Origin: Candidatus Accumulibacter aalborgensis | GTDB taxonomy: Bacteria > Pseudomonadota > Gammaproteobacteria > Burkholderiales > Rhodocyclaceae | Direction: 5' to 3' | Assembly: GCF_900089955.1 (NCBI RefSeq) | Contig: NZ_FLQX01000111.1 | Coordinates: forward strand, 62,001 to 126,000 | Length of the DNA stretch: 64,000 nt | Part shown: positions 1-8,049 of the stretch, in pieces | Numbering within the stretch: position 1 is the first letter of the stretch | Layout: every line of letters starts with the position of its first letter | Translations under genes and position numbers: made by a program | The notes under the pieces: model-generated | Databases searched by the model: none | What the model saw: only the letters and a program-made list of their open reading frames with translations | What the model was told of the DNA's origin: nothing

Positions 1-2
1 CT

Positions 3-62
3 TTCCAGGCCGCCGAGAAAGCCGTCCATTCATGGTGCGACAACGCCAAAATCGCCGCATAA
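3..62 (+). CDS. C-terminal end of an unknown protein (partial)
   Basis: The first bases read in one frame as a short protein tail ending in a TAA stop, with residues such as AAEKAVHSWCDN. The gene would begin outside the window. Nineteen residues are too few to assign a family, and the frame could be chance; it is listed because the composition is protein-like. Confidence 0.25.
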   Translation, partial: FQAAEKAVHSWCDNAKIAA

Positions 63-193
63 CACAATCTTGACTCAACACAATTTGACTCAACCGCTTC
101 AAGATTTCTCACCCAAGGAATCTAGCTGGTGCGGACTGTAATTCATCGTTCGTCACTTCTTCCCTGTATGACAAATAGTACTATGGCGTTGGC

Positions 194-583
194 CTATCGT
201 CCCCAATGGCCTTCAAAGTCGAAGGAAAGTTGCCGCTGATGGCGGATGGCGAGGAGGTAAATCGTTCCGCCAGTCAGCGCGTAGAGCAGCAGGTAGTCCT
301 TGAGGACGTATTCGCGCAATGCGTCCATGTCCTGCGTCAGCGCCGATAACTTTGCGCTGAGCGTTGCCAGTGCATTGATGGTCTCGACCGAGCGCGGTTG
401 GCGGGCCAAAAATGGCCGCCCCATTTCGGGGAAGCGCTCAAGGTTGGGAGTCACCGTTTCAAGCAGTTCATCCAACAAGCCGTCGAAGGCTTGCGGTGCT
501 TCCTCTTCGGTCAGGAAAAGTTCAATGTCTTCGAGGTTACGCTCGAAATTCGCGGTGAATTTGACGGCAGGTTTTTTCGCCAT
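194..583 (-). CDS. RelE/ParE-family toxin-like protein
   Basis: This 129-residue basic protein resembles the RelE/ParE toxin fold: an N-terminal helical hairpin (residues about 1-75), then the strand-rich end with KDYLLLYALTGGTIYLLAIRH, matching the family's usual 'Y.L.Y......I..L.I.H' pattern. Such toxins are ribosome-dependent mRNA nucleases (RelE) or gyrase poisons (ParE); which applies here cannot be read. The ATG at 583 was chosen over a longer reading because it lies two bases after the stop of the upstream gene, the spacing of a coupled operon. It is longer than typical RelE (about 95 residues). It is the third gene of a leftward operon with the Phd/YefM-like antitoxin at 934-1224. Confidence 0.6.
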   Translation of the reverse strand: MAKKPAVKFTANFERNLEDIELFLTEEEAPQAFDGLLDELLETVTPNLERFPEMGRPFLARQPRSVETINALATLSAKLSALTQDMDALREYVLKDYLLLYALTGGTIYLLAIRHQRQLSFDFEGHWGR

Positions 584-585
584 GC

Positions 586-933
586 TTAATGTCGTCCCTC
601 GTCGGCATCCCACGTTGTTCGGTAAGCATAGACGTGGGACGCCGTCGCTACTGGGTCAATGTCCCAATAGTGGCGACACAGCCGACGGTAGAGGTCGAGC
701 GCAGGCTCAAAGCAGCAAAAGCTGAGCAGGTCATCGAGGGTTTGGTCGATCTGCCGCGTGTCCTGGCTGCGGGTGCGCAAGATCCCTTCAACGAGGGGCG
801 TGTACTCGTTCACCGCCTGTTGATGGATGACGTCGATTTCGGCGGCAAGCTGGGCGATGCTATTGACGTGCGGATCAACTCGCACGGCAACAGCCCCTGA
901 ATACGGTTCTGAGAACCCGGCGATCTCGACCAA
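586..933 (-). CDS. Unknown 115-residue protein, middle gene of TA operon
   Basis: No family is recognised. The TTG start directly abuts the TAA stop of the antitoxin gene (TAATTG), and its own stop is two bases before the toxin ATG, so it is almost certainly translated in the same operon. The sequence is acidic to neutral, helical in character, has a cluster LLSFCCFEP near residue 70 and an aromatic stretch RLCRHYWDID. It could be a third TA component (chaperone or second antitoxin part) or a passenger. Its function is not inferable from sequence alone. Confidence 0.55.
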   Translation of the reverse strand: MVEIAGFSEPYSGAVAVRVDPHVNSIAQLAAEIDVIHQQAVNEYTPLVEGILRTRSQDTRQIDQTLDDLLSFCCFEPALDLYRRLCRHYWDIDPVATASHVYAYRTTWDADEGRH

Positions 934-1224
934 TTACGCACTACGCCGACGCTTGAGGGCGGTAATGGCGCTGCGGGCATCCTTCACTTTGCCAGCGACA
1001 ATGTCGTCGAGTCCCTTGGCAGCCTCGTCGATCAGCAGCAGGTGAATTCGCTCGCGCTCCAACTGGTGGTAGTAATCCAGACGCCTGGCGTCGATCAGGG
1101 CGATGTAACTCTCGCCGTTTCTGGTGATGATTTTCTCGGCGCCGCCCCTGACCTCTTCAGCCAGTTCGGAGAAATTCGCTCGGGCGTTCGAGAGGGGAAT
1201 AACGTCGCTTGCGCAAATACCCAT
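934..1224 (-). CDS. Phd/YefM-family antitoxin
   Basis: This 96-residue protein begins with a Phd/YefM DNA-binding region: VIPLSNARANFSELAEEV followed by EKIITRNGESYIALID, the classic 'S.ar.nl..l...v......I.r.g...avl' pattern (residues about 7-50). The C-terminal half is charged and helical, as expected for a toxin-binding tail. The ATG at 1224 is preceded by a strong AGGAGG ribosome-binding site five bases upstream, which fixes the start over a longer frame. It heads the leftward three-gene operon and probably represses it through the TGTACA-centred palindrome upstream. Confidence 0.75.
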   Translation of the reverse strand: MGICASDVIPLSNARANFSELAEEVRGGAEKIITRNGESYIALIDARRLDYYHQLERERIHLLLIDEAAKGLDDIVAGKVKDARSAITALKRRRSA

Positions 1225-1254
1225 GATGGCCTCCTGTGCCGCACAAGGTGTGCA

Positions 1255-1272
1255 GTATGTTGTACATAATAC
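1255..1272 (-). promoter_or_regulatory. Putative TA operator, TGTACA-centred palindrome
   Basis: An 18-base imperfect inverted repeat (14 of 18 positions symmetric) has TGTACA at 1261-1266 near its centre, about 30 bases upstream of the antitoxin start. TGTACA is the core half-site described for the E. coli YefM-YoeB operator, which fits the Phd/YefM assignment. A TATTAT hexamer on the minus strand at 1266-1271 could be the -10 box, so repressor binding would block initiation. Only one complete core is present rather than two. Confidence 0.5.
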
Positions 1273-1669
1273 GCTTTGGCGGTCAGAGGTGAAAGCAGAA
1301 CCTGCGCGGCTCTTCGGAGTGTTTGTCCGTGAAATGATTGAATGCAGACTGCCCGCGATAGGGCGGTCCAGCCCGGCGAAGACAACAATCAGCGGCGTGT
1401 CGTCACTGTTGCGGTTGGGTGCGGCTATTGTGAGCCACGGTTTGTGTATAGTGGTCACCAGATGTGGGAAAATACAAAACTAGCCATTAGGTTTAAGCGC
1501 GTCTTTCACCCGAAAAGTGCTGGGCGGTTTCGGCAATAGTCGATGACGGTAAGCGGTCATCAAAAAGTCTTCCGTGCTTCCGTTCCCGGTTTTCAAAGGC
1601 CTGGAGCCTTCTGAAGATCGGAGGACTTATCCGAGAGCGCTTTAAGAGGCAAAGGCTTTCCGCAATGCC
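1273..1669. other. Gene-free stretch between TA operon and DOMON gene
   Basis: No convincing reading frame was found here on either strand. The left edge presumably carries the upstream part of the leftward TA promoter and the right edge the promoter of the rightward DOMON/NamZ pair, but no good -35/-10 pair was recognised for the latter. Confidence 0.4.
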
Positions 1670-2293
1670 ATGGCGCGCCACCCCCAACCCCTGACCATGT
1701 TCCCGACCGAATTCGCACTTACCCTGCTTCGCCATCCCGCAACGCCCGCTCCGGTTGTGCGGCTGATTGAAGTCCACGCCGCACGCACCGCGGACGGTCA
1801 TCTTGAGTTGGCTTACTGTCTGCGCGGCGACATGGCCCGCTTGTTGATCCCTGAGCCAGAAACAAGGGGCGATGCAGACGAGCTTTGGCAACACACTTGC
1901 TTCGAGGCATTTGTCGGTATTGCTGGCCAAGCCTCCTACCGCGAGTTCAACTTCTCGCCGGCCGGACAGTGGGCAGCCTATGCGTTCGCCGACTACCGCC
2001 AGAGGGACGCGACACTGGAGCGGGTCACCGCGCCGCGGATCAGGGCCCGGCTGACCGCAGGCCGACTCGAGCTGGAGGCGGTCATTGCTCCCTCGGCCTT
2101 GCCGCCGATGGCGACTGGGACAACGCTGCAGATCGGTATCGCAGCCGTTGTTGAAGCCACCGACACGATCGACGGTAGCCATAGCTACTGGGCGCTGCAC
2201 CACCCGGCCGCGCTGCCGGATTTCCACCATCGTGACGGCTTTGCGCTCGAACTGGCGCCGCCACCAGCGCCTGCATACGAGAACGCCCGATGA
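1670..2293 (+). CDS. DOMON-like domain protein
   Basis: The 207-residue protein fits the DOMON-like family found beside muramidase or MurB-type genes: a beta-sandwich segment with LWQHTCFEAFVG near residue 72, YREFNFSPAGQWAAYAF near residue 90, and a C-terminal HSYWALHHP.....PDFHHRDGF. DOMON domains bind haem or sugars; the ligand here is unknown. No signal peptide is visible. A second in-frame ATG ten codons downstream (1697) is an alternative start. Its stop overlaps the NamZ start by four bases (ATGA), so the two are translationally coupled and likely act together. Confidence 0.75.
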   Translation: MARHPQPLTMFPTEFALTLLRHPATPAPVVRLIEVHAARTADGHLELAYCLRGDMARLLIPEPETRGDADELWQHTCFEAFVGIAGQASYREFNFSPAGQWAAYAFADYRQRDATLERVTAPRIRARLTAGRLELEAVIAPSALPPMATGTTLQIGIAAVVEATDTIDGSHSYWALHHPAALPDFHHRDGFALELAPPPAPAYENAR

Positions 2294-3501
2294 CCGCCCT
2301 CGAGTTCGGCCTCGACCGCCTGCTGACCGACCCCGATCTGCGCCGGCCATTGCGGGGCCGCCGTCTCGCGCTGGTCGCCCACCCGGCTTCCGTCAGCGCC
2401 GACCTGAGGCACGCCCTCGACGCCCTGAGCGCCAGACCCGACCTCCGGCCGACTGCTGCCTTTGGCCCACAGCATGGCTTGCGCGGCGACAAGCAGGACA
2501 ACATGATCGAGTCGCACGACTTCGTCGATCCCGTGCACCACATCCCTGTGTTCAGTCTGTACGGCACGGTGCGTCGTCCGACGCCGGCAATGATGGCTAC
2601 CTTCGACGTGTTGCTGATCGACCTGCAGGACCTCGGTTGCCGGATCTACACCTTCATCACCACGCTGCGCTACCTGCTCGAAGCCGCCGCCGAGCACGGC
2701 AAGGCCGTTTGGGTCCTCGACCGCCCGAACCCGGCCGGACGCCCAGTCGAGGGTTTGCTGCTGCATCCCGGCTGGGAGAGCTTCGTCGGCGCCGGCCCGC
2801 TACCGATGCGCCATGGCCTGACCATGGGCGAACTGGCGCGCTGGTTCATCCACACCCTCGCCCTGGACGTCGACTGTACGGTGATCGAGATGCGTGGCTG
2901 GGCACCGGATCTGGCGCCCGGCTACGGCTGGCCAGTCGGCCAGCGTAGCTGGATCAACCCGAGCCCTAACGCCGCCAACGTCTCGATGACGCGCTGCTAC
3001 GCCGGCACAGTCATGCTTGAGGGAACGACGCTCTCTGAAGGCCGCGGCACGACCCGCCCGCTGGAGCTTTTCGGCGCGCCGGACATCGACGCCGGCCAGT
3101 TGATCGCCAGAATGCACGTCATCGCCCCGGACTGGCTGCTCGGCTGCCGACTGCGCGAATGCTGGTTCGAGCCGACCTTCCACAAGCACGCCGGCAAGCT
3201 GTGCAGTGGCCTTCAGATTCATGTCGACGACGTCCATTACCTGCACTCGGCATTCCGCCCGTGGCGCCTGCAGAGTCTCGCTTTCAAGGCCCTGCGTCAA
3301 CTCCGTCCGGATTACCCCCTGTGGCGCGATTTCGCCTACGAATACGAAACCGATCGGCTGGCGATCGACCTGATCAATGGCTCGCCGCTCTTACGCGAGT
3401 GGGTCGATGACCCGGCAGCAACGCCCAGCGACCTTGAGGCGATCTGCCGGACAGACGAGAAGGCCTGGGAACTTGAGCGCAAGGAATTCCTGCTGTACTG
3501 A
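2290..3501 (+). CDS. NamZ-like (DUF1343) exo-beta-N-acetylmuramidase
   Basis: The 403-residue protein matches DUF1343, whose B. subtilis member NamZ (YbbC) removes terminal N-acetylmuramic acid from peptidoglycan fragments. Typical stretches are seen: GPQHGLRGDKQDNM (about residues 59-72), FSLYGTVRRP, LIDLQDLGCRIYTFI (about 111-125), VLDRPNPAGRPVEG (about 143-156), and LSEGRGTTRPLELFGAP. Length is normal for the domain without a secretion signal; no signal peptide is seen, suggesting a cytosolic role in cell-wall recycling. The start overlaps the DOMON gene by four bases. The family call is firm, the exact substrate is by analogy. Confidence 0.85.
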   Translation: MTALEFGLDRLLTDPDLRRPLRGRRLALVAHPASVSADLRHALDALSARPDLRPTAAFGPQHGLRGDKQDNMIESHDFVDPVHHIPVFSLYGTVRRPTPAMMATFDVLLIDLQDLGCRIYTFITTLRYLLEAAAEHGKAVWVLDRPNPAGRPVEGLLLHPGWESFVGAGPLPMRHGLTMGELARWFIHTLALDVDCTVIEMRGWAPDLAPGYGWPVGQRSWINPSPNAANVSMTRCYAGTVMLEGTTLSEGRGTTRPLELFGAPDIDAGQLIARMHVIAPDWLLGCRLRECWFEPTFHKHAGKLCSGLQIHVDDVHYLHSAFRPWRLQSLAFKALRQLRPDYPLWRDFAYEYETDRLAIDLINGSPLLREWVDDPAATPSDLEAICRTDEKAWELERKEFLLY

Positions 3502-3557
3502 GGCAAGAAGCCGCAGCCGAGAAGCTTCTCCGGCCGCGGCTTGTTGTTGAAGAGCGC

Positions 3558-4322
3558 TTACAGATTGGCCGAACGCCACCAACTGTTGTGATCGCGGCGC
3601 AAAACCTCATGCGAAGGCATCCGGTAGAACACCAGATCAGAGCCGTTACCCGTATAGAAACCACTCTTGATCATCCGATACGGGAATTCGAGTGAATGCA
3701 CCCGGTGCACCAACTTGCTCTGCTTGCCGGTTGGGTCCACTTCCAGCAAGGCCTCACGCAGGTGGTGCATGAACGAGTACGGGAGATCGCCGACAGCGCC
3801 ATTGACGGGATCCGTCGCCAGCGCACCCAGACCCAACTCGACAAAGCACAGACCAGGAAAGCGGATGAACTTGGCCGGCTGGCTAGTGATACTGTCATAA
3901 TACGTCTGCGGCTCCTGCGCGCTCACGACCAGACTGTTGATTGGCGTCAGGTCCTGGTACATGTGCAAGCCCGCATCCTTCTCCGGCAACGAGTCGGCCT
4001 GGCTCAAGCCGAGTGTCTGGCCGTAGGCGGTGCTCAGGTACAGTTTGCCCAAGGCGCTCACCGGAATGTGCTCGAGTACGCGATAGACCGAAATATAGAC
4101 CGAGTTCTTCGGCGTGCCGTCCGGATGCGGAGTACAACGCTCGAACCCCTCGTCAATATTGAAGAATTCATGGCGGAAGTTGGGATCGACCTCGAAGAAG
4201 ATCGCTTGCCCCTTGGACTTGTACCGGTGGCCGGTCGAGTAGTATTGCCCGAACTCCTCCGGGCCCAGCATGGAGGCGATCAACGCCTCGGGGATCAGCG
4301 AGAAGTAAAGATGTATCGTCAT
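3558..4322 (-). CDS. Conserved protein of unknown function
   Basis: A 254-residue soluble protein I do not recognise. It starts MTIHLYFSLIPEALIASML, has no signal peptide or membrane segment, and ends with a distinctive RRDHNSWWRSANL. The ATG at 4322 was chosen because protein-like composition and the homologous relic begin after it; upstream codons in the same frame look non-coding. A truncated relative lies on the opposite strand at 4584-4863, sharing GDLPYSF..HLREALLE, KLVHRVHSLEF and VLRRDH.NWWR, so this is a small paralogous family. It stands alone, convergent with the NamZ pair. Confidence 0.7.
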   Translation of the reverse strand: MTIHLYFSLIPEALIASMLGPEEFGQYYSTGHRYKSKGQAIFFEVDPNFRHEFFNIDEGFERCTPHPDGTPKNSVYISVYRVLEHIPVSALGKLYLSTAYGQTLGLSQADSLPEKDAGLHMYQDLTPINSLVVSAQEPQTYYDSITSQPAKFIRFPGLCFVELGLGALATDPVNGAVGDLPYSFMHHLREALLEVDPTGKQSKLVHRVHSLEFPYRMIKSGFYTGNGSDLVFYRMPSHEVLRRDHNSWWRSANL

Positions 4323-4583
4323 GGTTGCGTGCTTTCTCCAAGATGAGATTGTCGGGAAACGTACCCTCGTCGAAAAATTTGTAGGGTTCCGGTGGAGCAA
4401 AACGGCTTTTTCGGTTGCGGTCTGGATTCTATCGTTTTCGTTATGCGAGGTGTGGTTTAGTGAAGCCTGGACGTTGCGATAGCGCGCCACAGACTGCGCC
4501 GCGTTAATGAACGCATCCGGCGCAAGGCCGACATGGTCATGGGCACGACAATTGCTTTGTAGCACCCTTGACACGGATGATGC

Positions 4584-4863
4584 GGGCGGACTGGGCCCAC
4601 TGGCGCGCGATCCGGAGAACAGCCAGGCGGGCGATCTACCATATTCGTTCCTGCAGCACCTGCGGGAAGCCTTGCTGGAACTCAGGCCAGGGTCGAAGCA
4701 GAACAAGCTCGTCCACCGCGTGCACTCGCTCGAGTTCCTCTATCGGATGGTCGAGACCGGCTTCTACCTGGGCATTGGTGGCCAACTGGTCCATTACCCG
4801 ATGCTCTCGCAGGCCGTGCTGAGGAGGGATCACAGCAATTGGTGGCGCTAGGCCAATCTGTAG
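4584..4863 (+). pseudogene. Truncated inverted relic of the 3558-4322 gene
   Basis: About 90 codons match the C-terminal third of the gene at 3558-4322 in opposite orientation: LG.LA.DP, GDLPYSF, HLREALLE, KQ.KLVHRVHSLEF, YRM, SGFY/TGFY, VLRRDH.NWWR. The N-terminal two-thirds are missing. The serine codon of the WWRSANL ending is a TAG here (4849-4851), after which GCC AAT CTG TAG still reads ANL-stop, so one TCG to TAG change is enough to explain it. This shows a duplicated and decayed copy rather than a functioning gene. Confidence 0.7.
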
Positions 4864-5130
4864 AACCATCGCCAACCCGTTGGGAACTCGCCCAGCCGCC
4901 CGCCCGGTCAAGGCCCGGCGGCGTGGATGGCAGCAAAGCCGGTAGCCACTGCCACCTGGGCGAGCTACCCCGACGCGCTTGTCAGCACCGCTTTGCCCTC
5001 CCAGCAGTGACGCTTTCTACCTTTCCCCTGGGCGATCGCTGCCGCGGCGACTGTGGCGGCTGTCAACCGATGACGGAAGCGAGCGTTACCTTCTCCATGT
5101 GTCGCAAACGTACTTCGACAGGAGAATAAA

Positions 5131-5415
5131 ATGGGTAGCCTGAGCACCGAGTCATTTGACCAGTTCCTGGATTCACTTAAGCAGGCTGGTGTTGAAATCA
5201 GTAATGAGTGTGAACTGCGTGAGCGACTGGCCGAAGCTCAGCGCTGGCGCTTCGCTTTCGCCACGCTGGCGGCCAATGGGCGTCCGCTGGGAATTCGCTT
5301 CCAGGACAGCCGTAGTGGCGCGAACGAGGCCGACATCCATCTCGCCTTTACCCGCTTCCAGTTTCCTGCCAGCCTTGAATCGGCGTTTGCTGCCAGTCTG
5401 CGGGCCTCGCACTAA
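5131..5415 (+). CDS. Small conserved hypothetical protein
   Basis: The 94-residue protein starts eight bases after an AGGAG ribosome-binding site, supporting translation. It has an N-terminal helical half (SFDQFLDSLKQAGVEI) and a basic, mixed second half ending FAASLRASH. No membrane segment, signal peptide or known motif is seen. I do not recognise a family. It is a single-gene unit between a pseudogene and another small rightward gene. Confidence 0.55.
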   Translation: MGSLSTESFDQFLDSLKQAGVEISNECELRERLAEAQRWRFAFATLAANGRPLGIRFQDSRSGANEADIHLAFTRFQFPASLESAFAASLRASH

Positions 5416-5494
5416 ACACAAGGTTACCCATCGCGACTCTGGTGTATGTTCATGGCTGTTGAACGACCCCCATGGTGTGAGTCATAATGTCGCC

Positions 5495-5866
5495 ATGAAC
5501 GACTCTCCCCCCCTGGATCCGCGTCGCCGGCTCCGCGAACTTCTCACCATCCCTGAGCGTGATCGCACCGACGAGCAATGGGATGAAATCATCGAGCTTG
5601 AAATTACCCTCGCTCCGGGCAACCGTGAGTCCGAGCGTCCGTCGGACAGGCAGCCCGAACGGCAAGCAGAGAAGCGCCCTGGTACGCCTGGTATTGGCCG
5701 TCGCCCTGACCAACGCAAGACCGGACCAAGGCCAGCCCCCAGGCCCGACCCGCGGCCGCCTGCGGCCAGACCTGAAACGACGTCCGACGCGCAGCCTGAT
5801 GTGCGCACTGCAAAAAGACATGTCCGTCGGCCACGGCGTCCGCCAGAGACCGGCGGAGAAGGTTGA
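5495..5866 (+). CDS. Small Arg/Pro-rich hypothetical protein
   Basis: This 123-residue frame starts MNDSPPLDPRRRLRELLTIP and continues DRTDEQWDEIIELEITLAPGNR, a helical, charged and protein-like N-terminus of about 45 residues. The rest is low-complexity, rich in Arg, Pro and Gln, and likely disordered. The ATG at 5495 was preferred to an upstream in-frame start that would overlap the previous gene out of frame. No function can be given. The disordered tail makes its true extent less certain than its N-terminus. Confidence 0.5.
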   Translation: MNDSPPLDPRRRLRELLTIPERDRTDEQWDEIIELEITLAPGNRESERPSDRQPERQAEKRPGTPGIGRRPDQRKTGPRPAPRPDPRPPAARPETTSDAQPDVRTAKRHVRRPRRPPETGGEG

Positions 5867-6048
5867 CCAGCCGCAGCCTCCAGGTTGAGGCCTGCTTCGC
5901 CGTGCCGTCAGCACCCACATCCCAGGCGATAAGGTCGCCATCCGGGATGTGCATCGCAGCGAGAACGTCCTGCGAGATGGTCGTCTGGCCCTTGGAGTTG
6001 CTATGGGAGGTAACATGCTCGGTGAGCCAGAATTCGTTACAACTGTGA

Positions 6049-6825
6049 TCAGCAACCGGTCTCGGCTTGCAGCCACAGGCACTTGCCCTTGCTGACGTCC
6101 TCGATGGCGGTCAGCACCTGCTGGTGCTGCGCCAGCTCTTCCGGGCTGGCGCGCCTGACCTGCTGCGCTCGGCGCGGGCCTGTAGACGATACGGTTCCGG
6201 CCACATCGAGGCGCCCGCCGCTGTCGTCACCGAGGTCGATGATCAGACTTTCCTGACCGCGCGTCATCGCCAGATAGACTTCGGCGAGAATCTCCGCGTC
6301 GAGCAAGGCCCCATGCAAAGTGCGGTGCGAGTTGTCCACCCCGTAGCGCTCGCATAGCGCATTGAGGTTGTTCTTCTTGCCTGGATGCAAGTCCTTGGCC
6401 ATGCGCAGCGTGTCGAGAACCCCGGGACAGACGGTGTCCATAGGCGCCATGTCGAGCAGCGCAAGTTCAGCGTTCAGGAAGCCAACGTCGAAGGCCGCGT
6501 TGTGGATCACCAGTTCGGCGCCACGGACAAACTCTAGAAACTCGGCGGCGATTTCAGCGAAGCGTGGCTTGTCGAGCAGGAACTCGCGGCTGATGCCGTG
6601 GACCGAAAGGGCACCGGCATCTATCTCCCGCTCCGGGTTCAGGTAGCGGTGGAAATGTCGGTGGGTCAAACGCCGGTTGCGCATCTCGACGCCAGCAATT
6701 TCGATGATGCGATGGCCGAATTTGTGCTCCAGGCCGGTTGTTTCAGTATCGAGAAAGATCTGGCGCACGCGCGTTTTCCCCTGGTTGAGGTTGATCCGGG
6801 CTGCGCTCAGCCCGGCTGGCTGCAT
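6049..6825 (-). CDS. dnaQ: DNA polymerase III epsilon subunit (proofreading exonuclease)
   Basis: The 258-residue protein is a DnaQ-type 3'-5' exonuclease. ExoI is FLDTETTGLE (metal-binding D26 and E28 with this start), ExoII HNAAFDVGFLN, and ExoIII HGALLDAE. In the replisome it proofreads for the alpha subunit. The C-terminal segment after residue about 190 would hold the alpha-binding tail. The ATG at 6825 shares its A with the TGA stop of rnhA (TGATG), a coupled arrangement; a GTG at 6768, just before RQIFLDTETTG, is the alternative and would give the more usual family length. The rnhA-dnaQ order is common in betaproteobacteria. Confidence 0.92.
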   Translation of the reverse strand: MQPAGLSAARINLNQGKTRVRQIFLDTETTGLEHKFGHRIIEIAGVEMRNRRLTHRHFHRYLNPEREIDAGALSVHGISREFLLDKPRFAEIAAEFLEFVRGAELVIHNAAFDVGFLNAELALLDMAPMDTVCPGVLDTLRMAKDLHPGKKNNLNALCERYGVDNSHRTLHGALLDAEILAEVYLAMTRGQESLIIDLGDDSGGRLDVAGTVSSTGPRRAQQVRRASPEELAQHQQVLTAIEDVSKGKCLWLQAETGC

Positions 6826-7307
6826 CACGCACCGCTGCCCGCCAGCGCTCGCTCGCTGCGCTTGCGCTGCAGTTCGTCCATGCCACGATTGGCCAGGCCA
6901 TCGGCGCGCTCGTTGCCGCTATGCCCGGCATGCCCCTTGACCCAGCACCACTTGATCTGGTGCTGCCCAGCAAGCTCATCCAGACGCTGCCAGAGGTCGG
7001 CGTTCTTCACCGGTCGCTTGTCCGAGGTGCGCCAGCCATTGCGTTTCCATTTGTGAATCCACTCGCTGATGCCTTTTTGCACGTACTGCGAATCGGTGTG
7101 CAGATGAACCGTCGCCGGCTTCTTGAGCGCCTCCAGCGCACGGATGGCGGCCGTCAGTTCCATCCTGTTGTTGGTGGTGTCGGCTTCGCCGCCCCACAGT
7201 TCCTTCTCATGCGCACCGGCCCGAAGAACAACGCCCCAGCCTCCGGGCCCGGGATTGCCACGACAGCCGCCGTCGGCATAGATGTTGACGATCGCTTCAT
7301 CGTTCAT
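6825..7307 (-). CDS. rnhA: Ribonuclease HI
   Basis: The 160-residue enzyme degrades RNA in RNA-DNA hybrids, including primers and R-loops. Its motifs are clear: [17 protein letters not shown] with the first catalytic Asp, [11 protein letters not shown] with the Glu, HTDSQYV with the second Asp, and [15 protein letters not shown] with the His flap and final Asp. Length is standard. It overlaps the preceding methyltransferase gene by 11 bases and leads into dnaQ, so the three form a leftward operon. Confidence 0.95.
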   Translation of the reverse strand: MNDEAIVNIYADGGCRGNPGPGGWGVVLRAGAHEKELWGGEADTTNNRMELTAAIRALEALKKPATVHLHTDSQYVQKGISEWIHKWKRNGWRTSDKRPVKNADLWQRLDELAGQHQIKWCWVKGHAGHSGNERADGLANRGMDELQRKRSERALAGSGA

Positions 7308-8022
7308 GATCTTCCATTTCCTTCTGGCTGACGACTGACAAGGCCTTGCGGCGAGACGTTTGCTGCTTCCAGTTAGGCAGGATCAGGCGCATGCTATGCA
7401 CCCGCTTGATCGCTCGCACCAGGTAAACGCCGCCGGCAAAGCTCCACCAGCGATCGCCAGAGGCTTCCATGAAACGCCAACGCTTCAGCCAGCGCTCATG
7501 ACGGCAGGGCGGTGCGTAACAGCCGAAGCTGACGCGATCGACCTCGAAACCGAGCAGTTGCAACCAGTCCTTGAGACGGAGAAGCGACAGGTAGTGGCCG
7601 TTCCAGGGAAAGTCGCGAGGACAGTTGGGCAGGCGGCGGCGCAGGCCCCAGATCGAGAGCGGGTTGAAGCCGGTAATCAGCACTTCGCCTTCGGGAATCA
7701 AGACGCGCTCGACCTCGCGCAGGATCTGGTGCGGCTCGGCATGGAATTCAAGCACGTGCGCCATGACCACAACATCGATGCTGTGGGCCGCGAAGGGGAT
7801 CTGACGCAGATCGCAGATGACATCCACATTGCCCGAATCATGCGCCACCTGGCGCAGAGGGATGCGGTTCTGGGCGAGCAGATCGCATTGCGGCAGACCA
7901 AGCTGGATCGCGTTGTAGCCGAACAGGTCGGCGACCGCGGCGTCGATCCTGGCCTGCTCCCAAGCCATGACGTAGCGCCCTTGCGGGGTTTGAAGCCAGG
8001 CGTCGAGGCCAGGGATTGACAT
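7297..8022 (-). CDS. Class I SAM-dependent methyltransferase
   Basis: The 241-residue protein has a methyltransferase type 11 core: [18 protein letters not shown] (motifs I/II region), [18 protein letters not shown] and [20 protein letters not shown]. The glycine-rich SAM loop is not classical. Substrate is unknown. The start at [13 protein letters not shown] (8022) was chosen over one six codons upstream because family members begin at this point. It is the first gene of the leftward unit with rnhA and dnaQ and is divergent from gloB with only 27 bases between starts, so promoters must be very close or overlap. Confidence 0.8.
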   Translation of the reverse strand: MSIPGLDAWLQTPQGRYVMAWEQARIDAAVADLFGYNAIQLGLPQCDLLAQNRIPLRQVAHDSGNVDVICDLRQIPFAAHSIDVVVMAHVLEFHAEPHQILREVERVLIPEGEVLITGFNPLSIWGLRRRLPNCPRDFPWNGHYLSLLRLKDWLQLLGFEVDRVSFGCYAPPCRHERWLKRWRFMEASGDRWWSFAGGVYLVRAIKRVHSMRLILPNWKQQTSRRKALSVVSQKEMEDHER

Positions 8023-8049
8023 TTTCCGCAGTTCTTCCACAATTCAACG

